Source: Planctomycetota bacterium
Lineage (GTDB): Bacteria; Planctomycetota; JAJSAM01; JAJVHW01
Length of the DNA stretch: 64,000 bases
Assembly (NCBI GenBank): GCA_021776825.1
Contig: JAJFFG010000050.1
Coordinates: 1 to 64,000, forward strand
Direction of reading: 5' to 3'
Every line of letters starts with the position of its first letter. Positions within the stretch are counted from its first letter, which is position 1. Below, one piece after another: positions 53,017 through 62,668 of this stretch. The notes under the pieces are model-generated. The model did not search any database, was not told where the DNA came from, and saw only the letters and a list, made by a program, of their open reading frames with translations. Both the position numbers and the translations under genes were made by a program.

Positions 53017-53772
53017 GTGCTGATCTCGGTGGTTGTGCCGATGAAGGACGAGGAGGGCTCGCTGCCGCTCCTCGAGAACGAGCTCTCCGCACTTGCGGGG
53101 TCCCTCGCAGGGCGTGGGGACCGTCTCGAGGTCATCCTCGTCGATGACGGCTCGACCGACGGTACGGCTGCGGTCGCCGAGCCGATCTGCGCGCGGCACG
53201 AGGACTGGCAGCTCGTGCAACACTCGAAGAACCGCGGGTTCGGCGCGGGACTGCGCACCGGGGTCGCGGCCGCTAGCGGCGACGTGCTCGTCTCGTACGA
53301 CGCCGACTGCGCCTACCCAGCCGCCGACGTGCTGACACTCCTCGCAGCCCTCGACGCCGGCGCCGACGTGGCGAGCGCCACGCCGTTTGCCGACGGTGGC
53401 GCGGCCGACGCCGGTGCGTTGCGACTCTTGGTGTCGCGGACGTGCTCGACGCTGTACCGACTCGTACTGCGCGGTCGTGCGCGCGGCATCCGCACCTTCA
53501 CGTGCGCGTTCCGCGCGTATCGGGCCGATCGGCTCCGGCGCACCGGATGGCGCGCCGACGGCTTCCTCGCGGCGGCGGAGATCGTCTCGCGGCTCCTCCT
53601 CGACGGCGCGCGCGTCGTCGAGGTGCCGTCGACGCTCCGCCCGCGAGTGGCCGGCGTCTCCAAGATGCGCGTTGTGCGCGTGGCGTGGGCACATCTCGGG
53701 CTGCTTGCTCGTCTTGCCGTGACTCCGGCCGGCTCCGGCAGCGCCACGGCGCCCGCCCGGGGCGTGGGCTAG
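53017..53772 (+). CDS. Family 2 glycosyltransferase, dolichyl-phosphate-mannose-synthase-like
   Basis: 251 residues, soluble. SVVVPMKDEEGSL, VDDGSTDGT (nucleotide binding), NRGFGAGLRTGVAAASGDVLVSYDAD (DXD-like YDAD), TFTCAFRAYRADRL and EVPSTLRPRVAGVSKM follow the order seen in polyprenyl-phosphate sugar synthases of the DPM1 type, without the C-terminal membrane helices of undecaprenyl transferases. It probably charges a lipid carrier with one sugar. It precedes asnB and the TMTC-like gene; intergenic gaps are short, suggesting an operon. Confidence 0.83.
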   Translation: MLISVVVPMKDEEGSLPLLENELSALAGSLAGRGDRLEVILVDDGSTDGTAAVAEPICARHEDWQLVQHSKNRGFGAGLRTGVAAASGDVLVSYDADCAYPAADVLTLLAALDAGADVASATPFADGGAADAGALRLLVSRTCSTLYRLVLRGRARGIRTFTCAFRAYRADRLRRTGWRADGFLAAAEIVSRLLLDGARVVEVPSTLRPRVAGVSKMRVVRVAWAHLGLLARLAVTPAGSGSATAPARGVG

Positions 53773-53780
53773 CCCGAACC

Positions 53781-55655
53781 ATGTGCGGCATTGCAGGCGT
53801 GTGGGATCCCGCCGCGTCCGGCCCTCCGCCGGAGGCGTGGTCGCACGACGTCCGCACCATGCTCTCCGCACTGCGACACCGCGGGCCCGACGGCGAGGGC
53901 GTCGCCGTGGGGCGCGGCGCCGTGATCGGTGCGTGTCGCCTCGCGATCCTCGATCCCGCGCGTGGTCAGCAGCCGATGTCGACGGCCGACGGGCGCTGGT
54001 CCCTGGCATTCAACGGTGCCGTCGTCAACCACGTCGAGCTGCGCGCGGAGCTCGCCGCGAACGGCGTGGCGTTCCGCACCACCTGCGATACCGAGGTGCT
54101 GCTCGAGCTCCTCGCCCGCGAGGGCGCCGAGGGCCTGGCCCGCGTGAACGGAATGTTCGCCGGTGCCTTGCTCGACACGGAGTCCGGCGAGCTGCTGCTG
54201 TTCCGCGATCCGTACGGGATCAAGCCGCTCTACGTGCATCGCTCCGGGTTGCGCGTCCTGTTCGCGAGCGAACCGAAGGCGCTGTGCTCGGTGCTCGCCG
54301 ATCGTCCGGGTCTCTGCGAGTCGGCACTCCTCGACTACCTGGCGTTTCAGCTCCACCTCGACGGACGCACGTTCTTCGAGGGGATCGAGCGGCTGGCACC
54401 CGGCACGCTGCTGCGCCTTCGTCCCGGTCACGAGCCCGAGACGCGGCCGCTCCCGACGTGGCACGCGCCGCCCGAGATCCCGACGGATCCCGCCGCTGCT
54501 GCCGACGTGCTGGGCGCTCTCCTCGTCGATGCTGTCCGCGATCATCTCCGCGCCGACGTATCGATCGGCGCGCATCTCTCGGGCGGAATGGACTCGTCGC
54601 TCGTGGCTGCCCACGCAGCGCGATCCGTCGATCGACTGCACGTCTTCACCGGAGCGTTCGACGTCCCGGGGTTCGATGAGCGTGCGCATGCCCGCGCCGT
54701 GGCGGAGGAGATCGGCGCGCACGGACACGAGATCGTGCCCACTCCGGATGATCTCGCCAGGGCGCTCCCGGTGGCCGCGCGAGCGATGGACGAGCCCGTC
54801 GCAGGACCCGGACTCCTGCCGCAGTGGTGCGTCGCGGAACTGGCGTCGCGCCATGTGAAGGTCGCGCTCGGCGGACAGGGCGGGGACGAACTGTTCTCCG
54901 GCTATGTGCGACACCTCGTGCTGCGCCTCGAGGACGCCCTCCGCTCGGCCGTGCACGGCGGCGACACACGTTCGCTGCGCTCACTCGCGCCGCATCTCGG
55001 CGCGCTCGATGGTTACGAGCCGCTCCTGCGTCGGCACTTCGGTGACGGACTGTTCCAGCCCGTGGTGGAGCGACACTTCCGACTCCTCTACCGCGGAAGC
55101 GGTTTGGAGACGGTTCTGACGGGCGACGTGCGCGAGGCGTTTTCGAACCACGCATCGGAGGAGCGATTCACCGCCGCGTTCGAGGCGGCATCGGGTGGTG
55201 GTCACGGCGTGGGAGGCGCGGTGCGCTTCGATCGTCGTCACGTCCTTCCCGCTTTGCTGCAGGTCGAAGATCGGACGAGCATGGCGTGGTCGCTCGAGAG
55301 CCGGGTCCCGCTGCTCGATCGCCGCATCCTCTCGTTCGTCGAGCGAGCGCCGGACACCCTGGTCTTCGGCGACCGTGGACTCAAGGGGTTGCTACGTCGT
55401 GCCGCGGGCAACGCTCTTCCTCGAGCGGCTCGCGAGCGCCAGGACAAGATGGGCTTCCCCGTGCCGCTCTCGGCGTGGGCCCGCGGACCGCTGCGGCCGT
55501 TCCTGCGCGATCTGCTCCTCGACGGCAGCGCGCGGGCGCGAGGTCTCTTCGATCCCGCTGCCGTCGAGCGCATCCTCGACGGAGAGAGTGTGGCGGCGCG
55601 TCATCTATGGGCGTTGGTGAACGTTGAGCTGTGGCATCGGGAGCACGCGGCGTGA
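53781..55655 (+). CDS. asnB: Asparagine synthetase (glutamine-hydrolysing)-like protein
   Basis: 624 residues. Class II glutaminase domain with nucleophile Cys2 (MCGIAG), RHRGPDGEG and FNGAVVNHVELR, then the ATP-dependent synthetase domain with SGGMDSSLVAAH (about residue 265-276) and VALGGQGGDELFSGY. It may make asparagine, but such genes within sugar clusters often modify glycans or peptides; the setting (between two glycosyltransferase-type genes) allows either. Its stop overlaps the next gene by GTGA. Confidence 0.9.
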   Translation: MCGIAGVWDPAASGPPPEAWSHDVRTMLSALRHRGPDGEGVAVGRGAVIGACRLAILDPARGQQPMSTADGRWSLAFNGAVVNHVELRAELAANGVAFRTTCDTEVLLELLAREGAEGLARVNGMFAGALLDTESGELLLFRDPYGIKPLYVHRSGLRVLFASEPKALCSVLADRPGLCESALLDYLAFQLHLDGRTFFEGIERLAPGTLLRLRPGHEPETRPLPTWHAPPEIPTDPAAAADVLGALLVDAVRDHLRADVSIGAHLSGGMDSSLVAAHAARSVDRLHVFTGAFDVPGFDERAHARAVAEEIGAHGHEIVPTPDDLARALPVAARAMDEPVAGPGLLPQWCVAELASRHVKVALGGQGGDELFSGYVRHLVLRLEDALRSAVHGGDTRSLRSLAPHLGALDGYEPLLRRHFGDGLFQPVVERHFRLLYRGSGLETVLTGDVREAFSNHASEERFTAAFEAASGGGHGVGGAVRFDRRHVLPALLQVEDRTSMAWSLESRVPLLDRRILSFVERAPDTLVFGDRGLKGLLRRAAGNALPRAARERQDKMGFPVPLSAWARGPLRPFLRDLLLDGSARARGLFDPAAVERILDGESVAARHLWALVNVELWHREHAA

Positions 55656-58600
55656 GTGACGAGAATCGTTGGGCCACCTGGCGGGCGCCGCTCGCGGCCG
55701 CCGGCGTGGCGCTGCTTGTGTATGTCGTCATCCCGGCGCTCGCCGGTCCGTGGGGACTCGTCAACTACGACGACCCGTACCTCGTCTCGGCGACGAATCC
55801 CTCGATCGGTCAGGGACTGTTCAGCGGGCTGGGCGAGTTGCTCAACCCGTTCCGCGACGAGCAGTTCATGCACGCCTGGCTGCCGCTCTACTACTGGAGC
55901 CTGGGCCTCGACCACGCGCTGTTCGGCGACAGCTACCTGCTCTGGCACGCGCACTCGGGCGTGCTGCATGCACTGTGCGCCGCGCTCGTGGTGCTGATTG
56001 CTCGCGGCATCGGTCTCCGCGGCGCAGCGCCGGCGGCGGCGGGCATCGTGTTCGCTGCGCACCCGATCGCGACGGAGAGCGTCGCGTGGATCGCGAGCCG
56101 GAAGGACCAGCTGTCGTTCCTGTGGATGGCCGTCGCGACGATTGCGTACCTGCAGGGGCTCCGTCGGAGACGCCCTGGCTGGCACGCGCTCGGTGCGCTG
56201 GCACTGGCGATCTCGATGACGGCGAAGGGCACGACGCTCGTCCTGCCGCTGCTGCTCGTGCTGCACGCGTGGCACCTCCGGCAGGATCGTGAGACGCCGC
56301 TGCGACAGCGACTCGCGCCGATCATCCCGTATGCGGTCGTGGCGCTCCTGTTCACCGTGCTGCACCTCGTCGTCGCCCGACGCGAGGGGACGGCCGGCGC
56401 GGGGACCGGAGCGACGATCGGTGAACTCGTCGTCGCGAATCTCGAGGTCGTCTGGCTCTACATCCGTTCGTTCACGCTGCCGTGGACGGGCTGGCTCAGC
56501 GTCGACCACGACGTCGACCCGTTCGCCGTCGACGCGATGCGCGCTGTGCTCGGTGGGACGTTGCTCTGCGTCTGGATCGCCGCCGCCGCACTGGCTTGGC
56601 GTCGTCGCCCGCCCCTCGCGGCCGCGCTGATCGCGATCGCACTGGCCCTCGCGCCGTTCAACAACCTCCTGCCGAGGACGAGCGTGCTGTTCGCTGAGCG
56701 CTACGCCTACGTCGCGCTGCTTCCGTTTGCGCTCGGAGTCGCGGTGTTGGTCACCGCGCGGATCGGTCGCCTGGCGCCGTACCTCTTGGCGGCAGCGCTC
56801 GCGGTGCTCGCGGTGCCACGTCTCGGCGTCTGGCACGACTCCGTCTCCCTCTGGACGAACGCCGCTCGGCAGCGCCCCGCGAGTGCGGTGATCCAGATGC
56901 AACTCGCGGATGCCTACGCCGCGTCGATCGAGCGCCACCCCGAGGAGGCTCTCGCGCGACTCCAGTCGGCCGAGACATCGTGGCGTGCAGCGCGGAACCA
57001 GGCCCGTGACGAGATCGACCGACTGCGCAGCACGCGGGGCGACGTGCCCTTCGTCTGGCCGCTCCGTCAGGTTCAGGCAGAGACCGGGCTGGCGACGCAG
57101 CTCCTCGTGACGGCGAGCGTCGCCGCGGACAGCACCGCGCAGATGCGTGAGGCGATCGCGCTCTTTGACTCGGCCGAGAAACTGATGGAGCAGCTGCCGA
57201 ACGTCGCCGGCCGCGACGAGCGCCGCTACCTGCTGCTCTCGAATCGAGGCGCGGCGCGCGAGGCACTCGGCGAGCGCGACCTCGCCCTGGTCGACTGGAG
57301 GGGCGCCGGCCTGGTGGACCCGACCAAGGCGCAACCGCTGAACGCCATGGCCCGCATCCACCTCCAGGAGGGGCGCACGCAGGACGCCGCCAAAGCGCTC
57401 GAGCAGTCCGCTCGGGTGGCCCCGACCGAGCCGATCGCGGCGCGCGAACGTTCGGAACTGCGACTCGCGATGGGGGACGCCGCCGGCGCGAAGGCCGATT
57501 TGGCCGACGCGCTCGCGGAGCACGCTGACGACGTCGAGCTCATCGCCGCCGCCGGACGCCTGGACATGCTGCTCATGCGTCCTGTCGACGCCGAAGCGCG
57601 CTTCCGCCGGGCGCTGGAACTGCGTCCGGGCGACGCCGCCATCCAGGCCGGGTTGGCGTCGGCGCTCATCCAGCAGGCCCAGGCATTCGCGGCACGCGAT
57701 GACGTCGCGGGCGCGCAAGAGGCGGCTCGCAAGGCGGCGGCCGTGGCGCCGGACTCCTCGGCGCCGGAGCAGATCCTCGGCATCGTCGCGCGCCGCAGCG
57801 GAGATGTGGATGGCGCTGTCCTGCACTTCCGTCGCGCCTACGAGCGGCATCCCGAGGGCGTGCGCATTCGCGAAGCGCTCGCGTCGGTCCTGGTCGAGCG
57901 AGCCGGCGAACTGCTCGACGTCGAGCGGGACGCACTCGCGCTGATCCATCTCGAGGAGGCCGTGGGTGTCGGGCCCGAGGTCTTGGCGACGCCGTCGGGA
58001 CGCATCACCACGGGCGTCGCCGGCTGGCCGGCCCTGACCCCCGACGTCGACGATCGCACTCTCGTCGCACGACAGTCGGCGCTGCGCGGACTGGCCCAAC
58101 TCGCCGCCGGGCGCCCGGGCGACGCTCTCGTCGAACTCCAGATTGCCGCGGCGGGGACACGCGAGGGACCGCCGGAACTCCGCCGCGTTGCGCTTGAATT
58201 GATGGTGCGCGCCGCGTTCGGAGCCCGCGAGGTTGACATGGCGGTCCAGACGGCCGGTGATCTGGCGGGCCTCTCCGACGCGGTCGATACCTACGCGCAG
58301 GACCAGGCACTGCGGGCCCTCGCGTCGTCTTGGACCGAGGCGGGCATCGCGTGGCGAGGACGCGGCCGCGACACGCGAGCAGAGGACGCGTTCAAGAAGG
58401 CGCGCGCGACGCTCGTCCGCGCGAAGGAGGCGGGTCTCGATTCCGCACACCTGCATCAGCTGACGGGCGAGATCCTGTTCGCCGAGGAGGACTTCCTCGG
58501 CGCGACGCGCGAGTTCGATCGCGCGGCCGAGCTGGCGCCGGAGAACCCCGAGCCGCTCCTGGATCGTGCGGCTGTCTGGAGGAGTCAGTTCCTGATCCAC

Positions 58601-59578
58601 GAGGACGCCGCGTTCCTGCGCGGTGCCGAGGAGGACCTGCGCAAGGCGATCGTCGCCGCGCCATCGGACTCGCGTGTGATGGCCGCGCTCGGTGAGGTGC
58701 TGCTGCTCTCACGCAAGCCGAGCGAGGCGTTCCCCTGGTTGCAGCGCGCCGTGCTGGCCGACCCGTCGCAGATTGGAGCTCGGGCGTTGCTCGCAGAGCT
58801 ACTCGTCCGCGCCGGGCGTCAACACCTCGAGCAGCATGCCGAGACTCGCGACGAAGCGCGCCTCGACGAGGCGGCGGCCGCGGCTGCCCGCGCGCTCGCT
58901 CTCGATCCGCCCGGCCCGAGCGCTCTGATCTTCGCAGGCGACGTGCTCCGCACGGAGGGCGACTGGCTGAGGGCTCTCGAGCGCTTCGAGACGGCGCGAG
59001 AGCAGTTCCCCGGGAAGACCGAACCGCTGGATGCGCTCGCTGGGTACTACCGCGATCTCGGCCATGCCTTTCTCTACAAGAGCGACGAGAAGCAGGCCGT
59101 GGAGGCCTTCCGCCGCGCCCTGGAGGTGGAGGGGGCGACCGTGGATCTCACCAAGGTCGACGAGCGCCTCCGCGGCATCGCGATGGGCGCGTTCAAGGAC
59201 GGTGTGATCGCACGTCGCGAGGGCCGGCTCGTCGAGGCGGCGGCGAAGTTCCGGGTCTCTGTGCGCGCGGAGCCCACGGCCAAGGGATGGTTCCAGCTCG
59301 GGGCTGCGCTCGGAGCTGCTGAGGACGTCGAGAGCCTGGACGCCGCTGCCGACGCGTACGCCGAGGCGTTGGCGTTGGACGCTGCGCTCCTTGCTGCGCG
59401 CCTCAACCGCGCCGAGGTGCTCCTCCGCGTGGGGCGGCCCGCTGCGGCAGCCGATACGTACGTACGCTGGCTCGCCGACGCCGAGGCCGACGATCCGCAC
59501 CGCCGCGCCGTCGAGCGCAGCCTGGCTCGCGCCCGCGAGATCGCCGCATCGCTCGAGGGGTTGGAGGACGCCGAGTGA
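55652..59578 (+). CDS. TMTC-like GT-C membrane protein with TPR tail
   Basis: 1308 residues. The N-terminal about 430 residues have about nine to ten membrane helices with the first-loop acidic pair NYDDPYLVSATNPSIG and HAHSGVLHALCAALV, HPIATESVAWIASRKDQLSF, as in TMTC/DUF1736 proteins that use lipid-linked sugar to modify proteins. The remaining about 880 residues are TPR-like repeats (about fifteen or more), probably on the outer side of the membrane. GTG 55652 overlaps the asnB stop. Together with the GT2 enzyme this looks like a sugar-lipid synthase and its user. Confidence 0.85.
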   Translation: MSDENRWATWRAPLAAAGVALLVYVVIPALAGPWGLVNYDDPYLVSATNPSIGQGLFSGLGELLNPFRDEQFMHAWLPLYYWSLGLDHALFGDSYLLWHAHSGVLHALCAALVVLIARGIGLRGAAPAAAGIVFAAHPIATESVAWIASRKDQLSFLWMAVATIAYLQGLRRRRPGWHALGALALAISMTAKGTTLVLPLLLVLHAWHLRQDRETPLRQRLAPIIPYAVVALLFTVLHLVVARREGTAGAGTGATIGELVVANLEVVWLYIRSFTLPWTGWLSVDHDVDPFAVDAMRAVLGGTLLCVWIAAAALAWRRRPPLAAALIAIALALAPFNNLLPRTSVLFAERYAYVALLPFALGVAVLVTARIGRLAPYLLAAALAVLAVPRLGVWHDSVSLWTNAARQRPASAVIQMQLADAYAASIERHPEEALARLQSAETSWRAARNQARDEIDRLRSTRGDVPFVWPLRQVQAETGLATQLLVTASVAADSTAQMREAIALFDSAEKLMEQLPNVAGRDERRYLLLSNRGAAREALGERDLALVDWRGAGLVDPTKAQPLNAMARIHLQEGRTQDAAKALEQSARVAPTEPIAARERSELRLAMGDAAGAKADLADALAEHADDVELIAAAGRLDMLLMRPVDAEARFRRALELRPGDAAIQAGLASALIQQAQAFAARDDVAGAQEAARKAAAVAPDSSAPEQILGIVARRSGDVDGAVLHFRRAYERHPEGVRIREALASVLVERAGELLDVERDALALIHLEEAVGVGPEVLATPSGRITTGVAGWPALTPDVDDRTLVARQSALRGLAQLAAGRPGDALVELQIAAAGTREGPPELRRVALELMVRAAFGAREVDMAVQTAGDLAGLSDAVDTYAQDQALRALASSWTEAGIAWRGRGRDTRAEDAFKKARATLVRAKEAGLDSAHLHQLTGEILFAEEDFLGATREFDRAAELAPENPEPLLDRAAVWRSQFLIHEDAAFLRGAEEDLRKAIVAAPSDSRVMAALGEVLLLSRKPSEAFPWLQRAVLADPSQIGARALLAELLVRAGRQHLEQHAETRDEARLDEAAAAAARALALDPPGPSALIFAGDVLRTEGDWLRALERFETAREQFPGKTEPLDALAGYYRDLGHAFLYKSDEKQAVEAFRRALEVEGATVDLTKVDERLRGIAMGAFKDGVIARREGRLVEAAAKFRVSVRAEPTAKGWFQLGAALGAAEDVESLDAAADAYAEALALDAALLAARLNRAEVLLRVGRPAAAADTYVRWLADAEADDPHRRAVERSLARAREIAASLEGLEDAE

Positions 59579-60306
59579 GGCGCTTCCATCGGCCGGGACT
59601 CCCGCGCTCCGGAGACGTCCTGCTCGATGGCGATGAAGGGCGACACCTGGCGCGGGTCCTGCGCGCGAAGCCCGGCGATGCCGTCCTGCTCTTCGATGGT
59701 GCCGGCCGCGAGGTTCGGGCGGAGGTCGCCGGCGTGGAGCGCGACGTGGTGCGCCTGACGATCGGCGAGGAGACCGTGCCGCCCCGGCCGGGTCGTCACG
59801 TGACGCTCTGCACCGCGATGCCGAAGGGCCAGCGCATCGAGTGGCTGGTCGAGAAGGTCACAGAAGCCGGAGTGAGTCGTCTCGTGCCCGTCGTGTTCGA
59901 GCGCAGCGCGCGGCGCACTGCGAGCGCCGGACGGCTGAGCCGCTGGAGGCGTGCCGCGCTGGAGGCGTCGAAGCAGTGCGGGCGAGCGGACGTCCCCTCC
60001 GTCGAGGCGCCGATCCCGCTCTCGGAGGCATTGTCCCTCGCAGCGCCGGCGACGCTCTTCGTCGCCGTTCCGGGTGCCGCAGCGGCCGCCGCTGAGCACC
60101 TGGCCGGTCCCGCGGCGCTCTTCGTCGGGCCCGAGGGCGGCTTCAGCTCGGAGGAGTTGGCGCTCTTGGATGCGGCCGGCGCACGGCCAGTCGGGCTGGG
60201 ACCCCTCGTCCTGCGCATCGAGACGGCTGCGGCGTTCGGAGTGCACGTGCTGGCGAACACCGGCTCGCAAACGCCGGGTCCCGGCACCTCTGACACCACC
60301 CGTTGA
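59575..60306 (+). CDS. rsmE: 16S rRNA (uracil1498-N3)-methyltransferase
   Basis: 243 residues of the SPOUT superfamily. RFHRPGLPRSGDVLLDGDEGRHLARVLRAKPGD (PUA-like N-terminus), KGQRIEWLVEKVTEAGV, FVGPEGGFSSEE and GLGPLVLRIETAA form the knotted SAM site. GTG 59575 overlaps the previous stop (GTGA), so it rides on the asnB/TMTC transcript although functionally unrelated. Confidence 0.94.
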   Translation: MRRFHRPGLPRSGDVLLDGDEGRHLARVLRAKPGDAVLLFDGAGREVRAEVAGVERDVVRLTIGEETVPPRPGRHVTLCTAMPKGQRIEWLVEKVTEAGVSRLVPVVFERSARRTASAGRLSRWRRAALEASKQCGRADVPSVEAPIPLSEALSLAAPATLFVAVPGAAAAAAEHLAGPAALFVGPEGGFSSEELALLDAAGARPVGLGPLVLRIETAAAFGVHVLANTGSQTPGPGTSDTTR

Positions 60307-60335
60307 CGCGGGCGCCTATGCCGGTCACCCGCACC

Positions 60336-60341
60336 TATGAT
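60336..60341 (+). promoter_or_regulatory. -10 box (TATGAT), leaderless type
   Basis: TATGAT lies 7 nt before ATG 60349. The in-frame ATG 60337 is inside the box, so 60349 is the better start. Confidence 0.5.
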
Positions 60342-60348
60342 GGGTGAA

Positions 60349-62421
60349 ATGCTGGCACTCTCGATCGAGAACGGCGCGGGCACGCGGCGCCACGACCTCT
60401 CTGAGGACGCGCGTCTCGTGCTCGGTCGAGCTCCACACTGTGACTTGGTGGTCGACTCCGAATCCGACACCGATACGGACACCGATACGGACACCGTGCA
60501 GCCCGAGCACGCCTGCATCGAGCGGATCGGCGATCGCCTCCGGCTCGTCGCACTGTCGTCGGAGCATCCCGTTCGTCTGAACGATCAGCTCGTCACCGAG
60601 GCCGACCTCGCGGCGGGAGACCGCGTGGACCTGGGAGACACGGCGGTACACGTCCTCCCGAATGGGACGGGCTCACGCCTCGCCGGGCTCGCTCGCTTTG
60701 CCGAGAGCGCGGCCGACGACGCGGAGGAGATCGCGGGCGCCATCCGGTCGGGTGGGGACGGGCGACGCATCGCCTTCGACGGGGACGGCCCGGACGAACT
60801 CCCCGACCTGGACCACCTCTCTCGCTCGTTGCGACGCATCCTCGAGGCGTCGCGACGTCTGACCCGCGCGGCCGACGAGAGCGAACTGAGGGAACGTGTC
60901 CTCGACACGGCCCTCTTGCTGCTCGGAGGAGACGTGGCGGCACTCGTCGCGGTCGAGGGCGCTGAGCCCCTCGAGGTGCTCTGTGCGCGCGACGCAGCTG
61001 GTGAGACCGAGCCCGCTTCCGGCGTGGGGGGGCTCGCGCTCCTGGCTGGGGAGGCCACGGCCGGTCCGCTGGCCGTGGAGGACCTGGCTCTCGACGGCGC
61101 CGGCGATCGAGCCGCGGTGGCCGCCGCACTCCCCGGAGGCGGCGAAGTGCTGGTGGTCGCGAGCCGCAGCGAGACGGGTCTGTACGGCGCGACCGACGCC
61201 CGGTTGCTGATCCTCCTCGGTGAACAGACGATCCAGGCGCGCGAGCACATCGGGCTCCGCGGTCGTGTCGCCAAGCAGGAGGCCGAGCTCACGCAGGCCG
61301 GCCAGCGAGCCGAACGCCTCAATCGGCGACTGTCCGAGCTCCTCGAGCGGCGCACGCTCGAACTCCGCGAGACGCGGGAGCGTCTGGCCCGCGTCGACGC
61401 GGCCGAGGGGTTCGCGAACCGCTACTCGGAGATCGTCGGCCGCGGCCCGGCCATGTTGACGCTCCTGCGACAGGTCGACCGCGTCGCCGCCACCTCCGTC
61501 CCGGTGCTCTTCGAGGGAGAGAGCGGCACCGGCAAGGAGCTCATGGCGCGCGCTCTCCACCACTCCAGCGACCGGGCGTCGGCGCCATTCGTGGCCGAGA
61601 ACTGCGCGGCGCTGCCCGACACGTTGCTCGAGAACGAGCTCTTCGGACACGAGCGCGGTGCGTACACGGGCGCCGAGTCCGTCGCGACGGGCCTGTTCGA
61701 GCGCGCCGACGGCGGGACTCTGTTCCTCGACGAGGTCGGGGACATGAGCCCCAGCCTCCAGACGCGTCTCCTGCGCGTACTCCAGGAAGGCGAGGTGCGG
61801 CGTGTCGGTGGCAGCACGGTCCACAAGGTCGACGTCCGCGTGGTCGCGGCGACCAATCGGGATCTGCTCGCCATGGTCCAGGAAAGCAGATTCCGCGAGG
61901 ACCTCTACTACCGGCTCGCGGTGGTGAAGATCCGCGTGCCGCCGCTGCGCGAGCGTCGCGAGGACGTTCCGGCGCTCGTGGGGCACTTCCTCGAGACGTT
62001 CTCCGAGACTGGACTTCCGATCCGTTGCACCGACGAGGCCTTGGACGCGCTCCTCCAGCACAGCTGGCCCGGCAACATCCGGGAGCTCCAGAACGAGATC
62101 CGACGCTCGTCGGCTCTCTCGCGGGGCATGATCGACGTGGACTCGCTCTCTCCGGAGGTCCGGGAGGCACGCCCCGCGGTGCCCGAGATGGTCTCCGACC
62201 CCATGTCGCACCTTCGTGGCCGGGACCTCCGATCGCTCGTCGCGGAGGTGGAGATCCGCGTGCTGCGCTCGGTGCTGGACGACCAGAACGGCAACATCAC
62301 TCGCACGGCGCGCGCTGTGGGGCTGTCGCGGCTCGGGCTGCGCAAGAAGATGCAGCGGTACGGCCTTCAGCGAGACGGCCAGTCCGAGGGACGCGAGGGG
62401 CGATCGCAAGTCCGTAGCTAG
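60349..62421 (+). CDS. Sigma54-dependent activator with FHA and GAF domains
   Basis: 690 residues. FHA-like N-terminal domain (about 1-105; VLGRAPHCDLVV), a GAF-like domain (about 160-305), a coiled coil (about 305-360), an AAA+ sigma54-interaction domain (about 370-610: GESGTGKELMARALH Walker A, GTLFLDEVGDM Walker B) and a Fis-type HTH at the end (GNITRTARAVGLSRLGL). The sigma54-contact loop reads GAYTGA instead of GAFTGA. The FHA loop holds a 12-bp tandem repeat (60466-60496) that encodes alternating Asp-Thr. It would activate sigma54 promoters in response to a phosphothreonine partner. Start by the -10 box. Confidence 0.9.
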   Translation: MLALSIENGAGTRRHDLSEDARLVLGRAPHCDLVVDSESDTDTDTDTDTVQPEHACIERIGDRLRLVALSSEHPVRLNDQLVTEADLAAGDRVDLGDTAVHVLPNGTGSRLAGLARFAESAADDAEEIAGAIRSGGDGRRIAFDGDGPDELPDLDHLSRSLRRILEASRRLTRAADESELRERVLDTALLLLGGDVAALVAVEGAEPLEVLCARDAAGETEPASGVGGLALLAGEATAGPLAVEDLALDGAGDRAAVAAALPGGGEVLVVASRSETGLYGATDARLLILLGEQTIQAREHIGLRGRVAKQEAELTQAGQRAERLNRRLSELLERRTLELRETRERLARVDAAEGFANRYSEIVGRGPAMLTLLRQVDRVAATSVPVLFEGESGTGKELMARALHHSSDRASAPFVAENCAALPDTLLENELFGHERGAYTGAESVATGLFERADGGTLFLDEVGDMSPSLQTRLLRVLQEGEVRRVGGSTVHKVDVRVVAATNRDLLAMVQESRFREDLYYRLAVVKIRVPPLRERREDVPALVGHFLETFSETGLPIRCTDEALDALLQHSWPGNIRELQNEIRRSSALSRGMIDVDSLSPEVREARPAVPEMVSDPMSHLRGRDLRSLVAEVEIRVLRSVLDDQNGNITRTARAVGLSRLGLRKKMQRYGLQRDGQSEGREGRSQVRS

Positions 62422-62668
62422 GAACCGTTTGCAGTCTCGGCGGACCGCGGGGACGGCCCTCTCCAGTATCCATTTTGTGCTGTCCGGCTCGCGCTGACCT
62501 TCCCTATACTCCGCGCGCCGAGAGGACGCTTTCCAGGGGTGGGACCACGCCTGCGCACAGGGCATGTGCGCATGGGCGTGAGCGATCGTCCGACGTCATG
62601 CTGTTCGAGCGAACGGCGGTCGTGTTCTATCCCCAGGCTGGCGCCCGCGTGCGCGGGAGGACCGAGGG
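62422..62668 (+). other. Leader/intergenic region before the twin-FHA gene
   Basis: Contains TATACT (62505-62510), a good -10 without a clear -35, implying a leader of about 150 nt. GCGGGAGGACCGAGGG just before ATG 62669 supplies a Shine-Dalgarno-like sequence. I see no gene and no canonical sigma54 site here. Confidence 0.4.

Noticed and set aside
55601..58600. A 999-codon open frame antisense to the TMTC-like gene, and similar long antisense frames at 20649-23234 and 28688-31531
   Set aside because: They mirror genuine genes in a GC-rich genome with strong third-position bias; the translated sequences are Arg/Val/Asp-rich without domains, signal peptides or ribosome binding sites.
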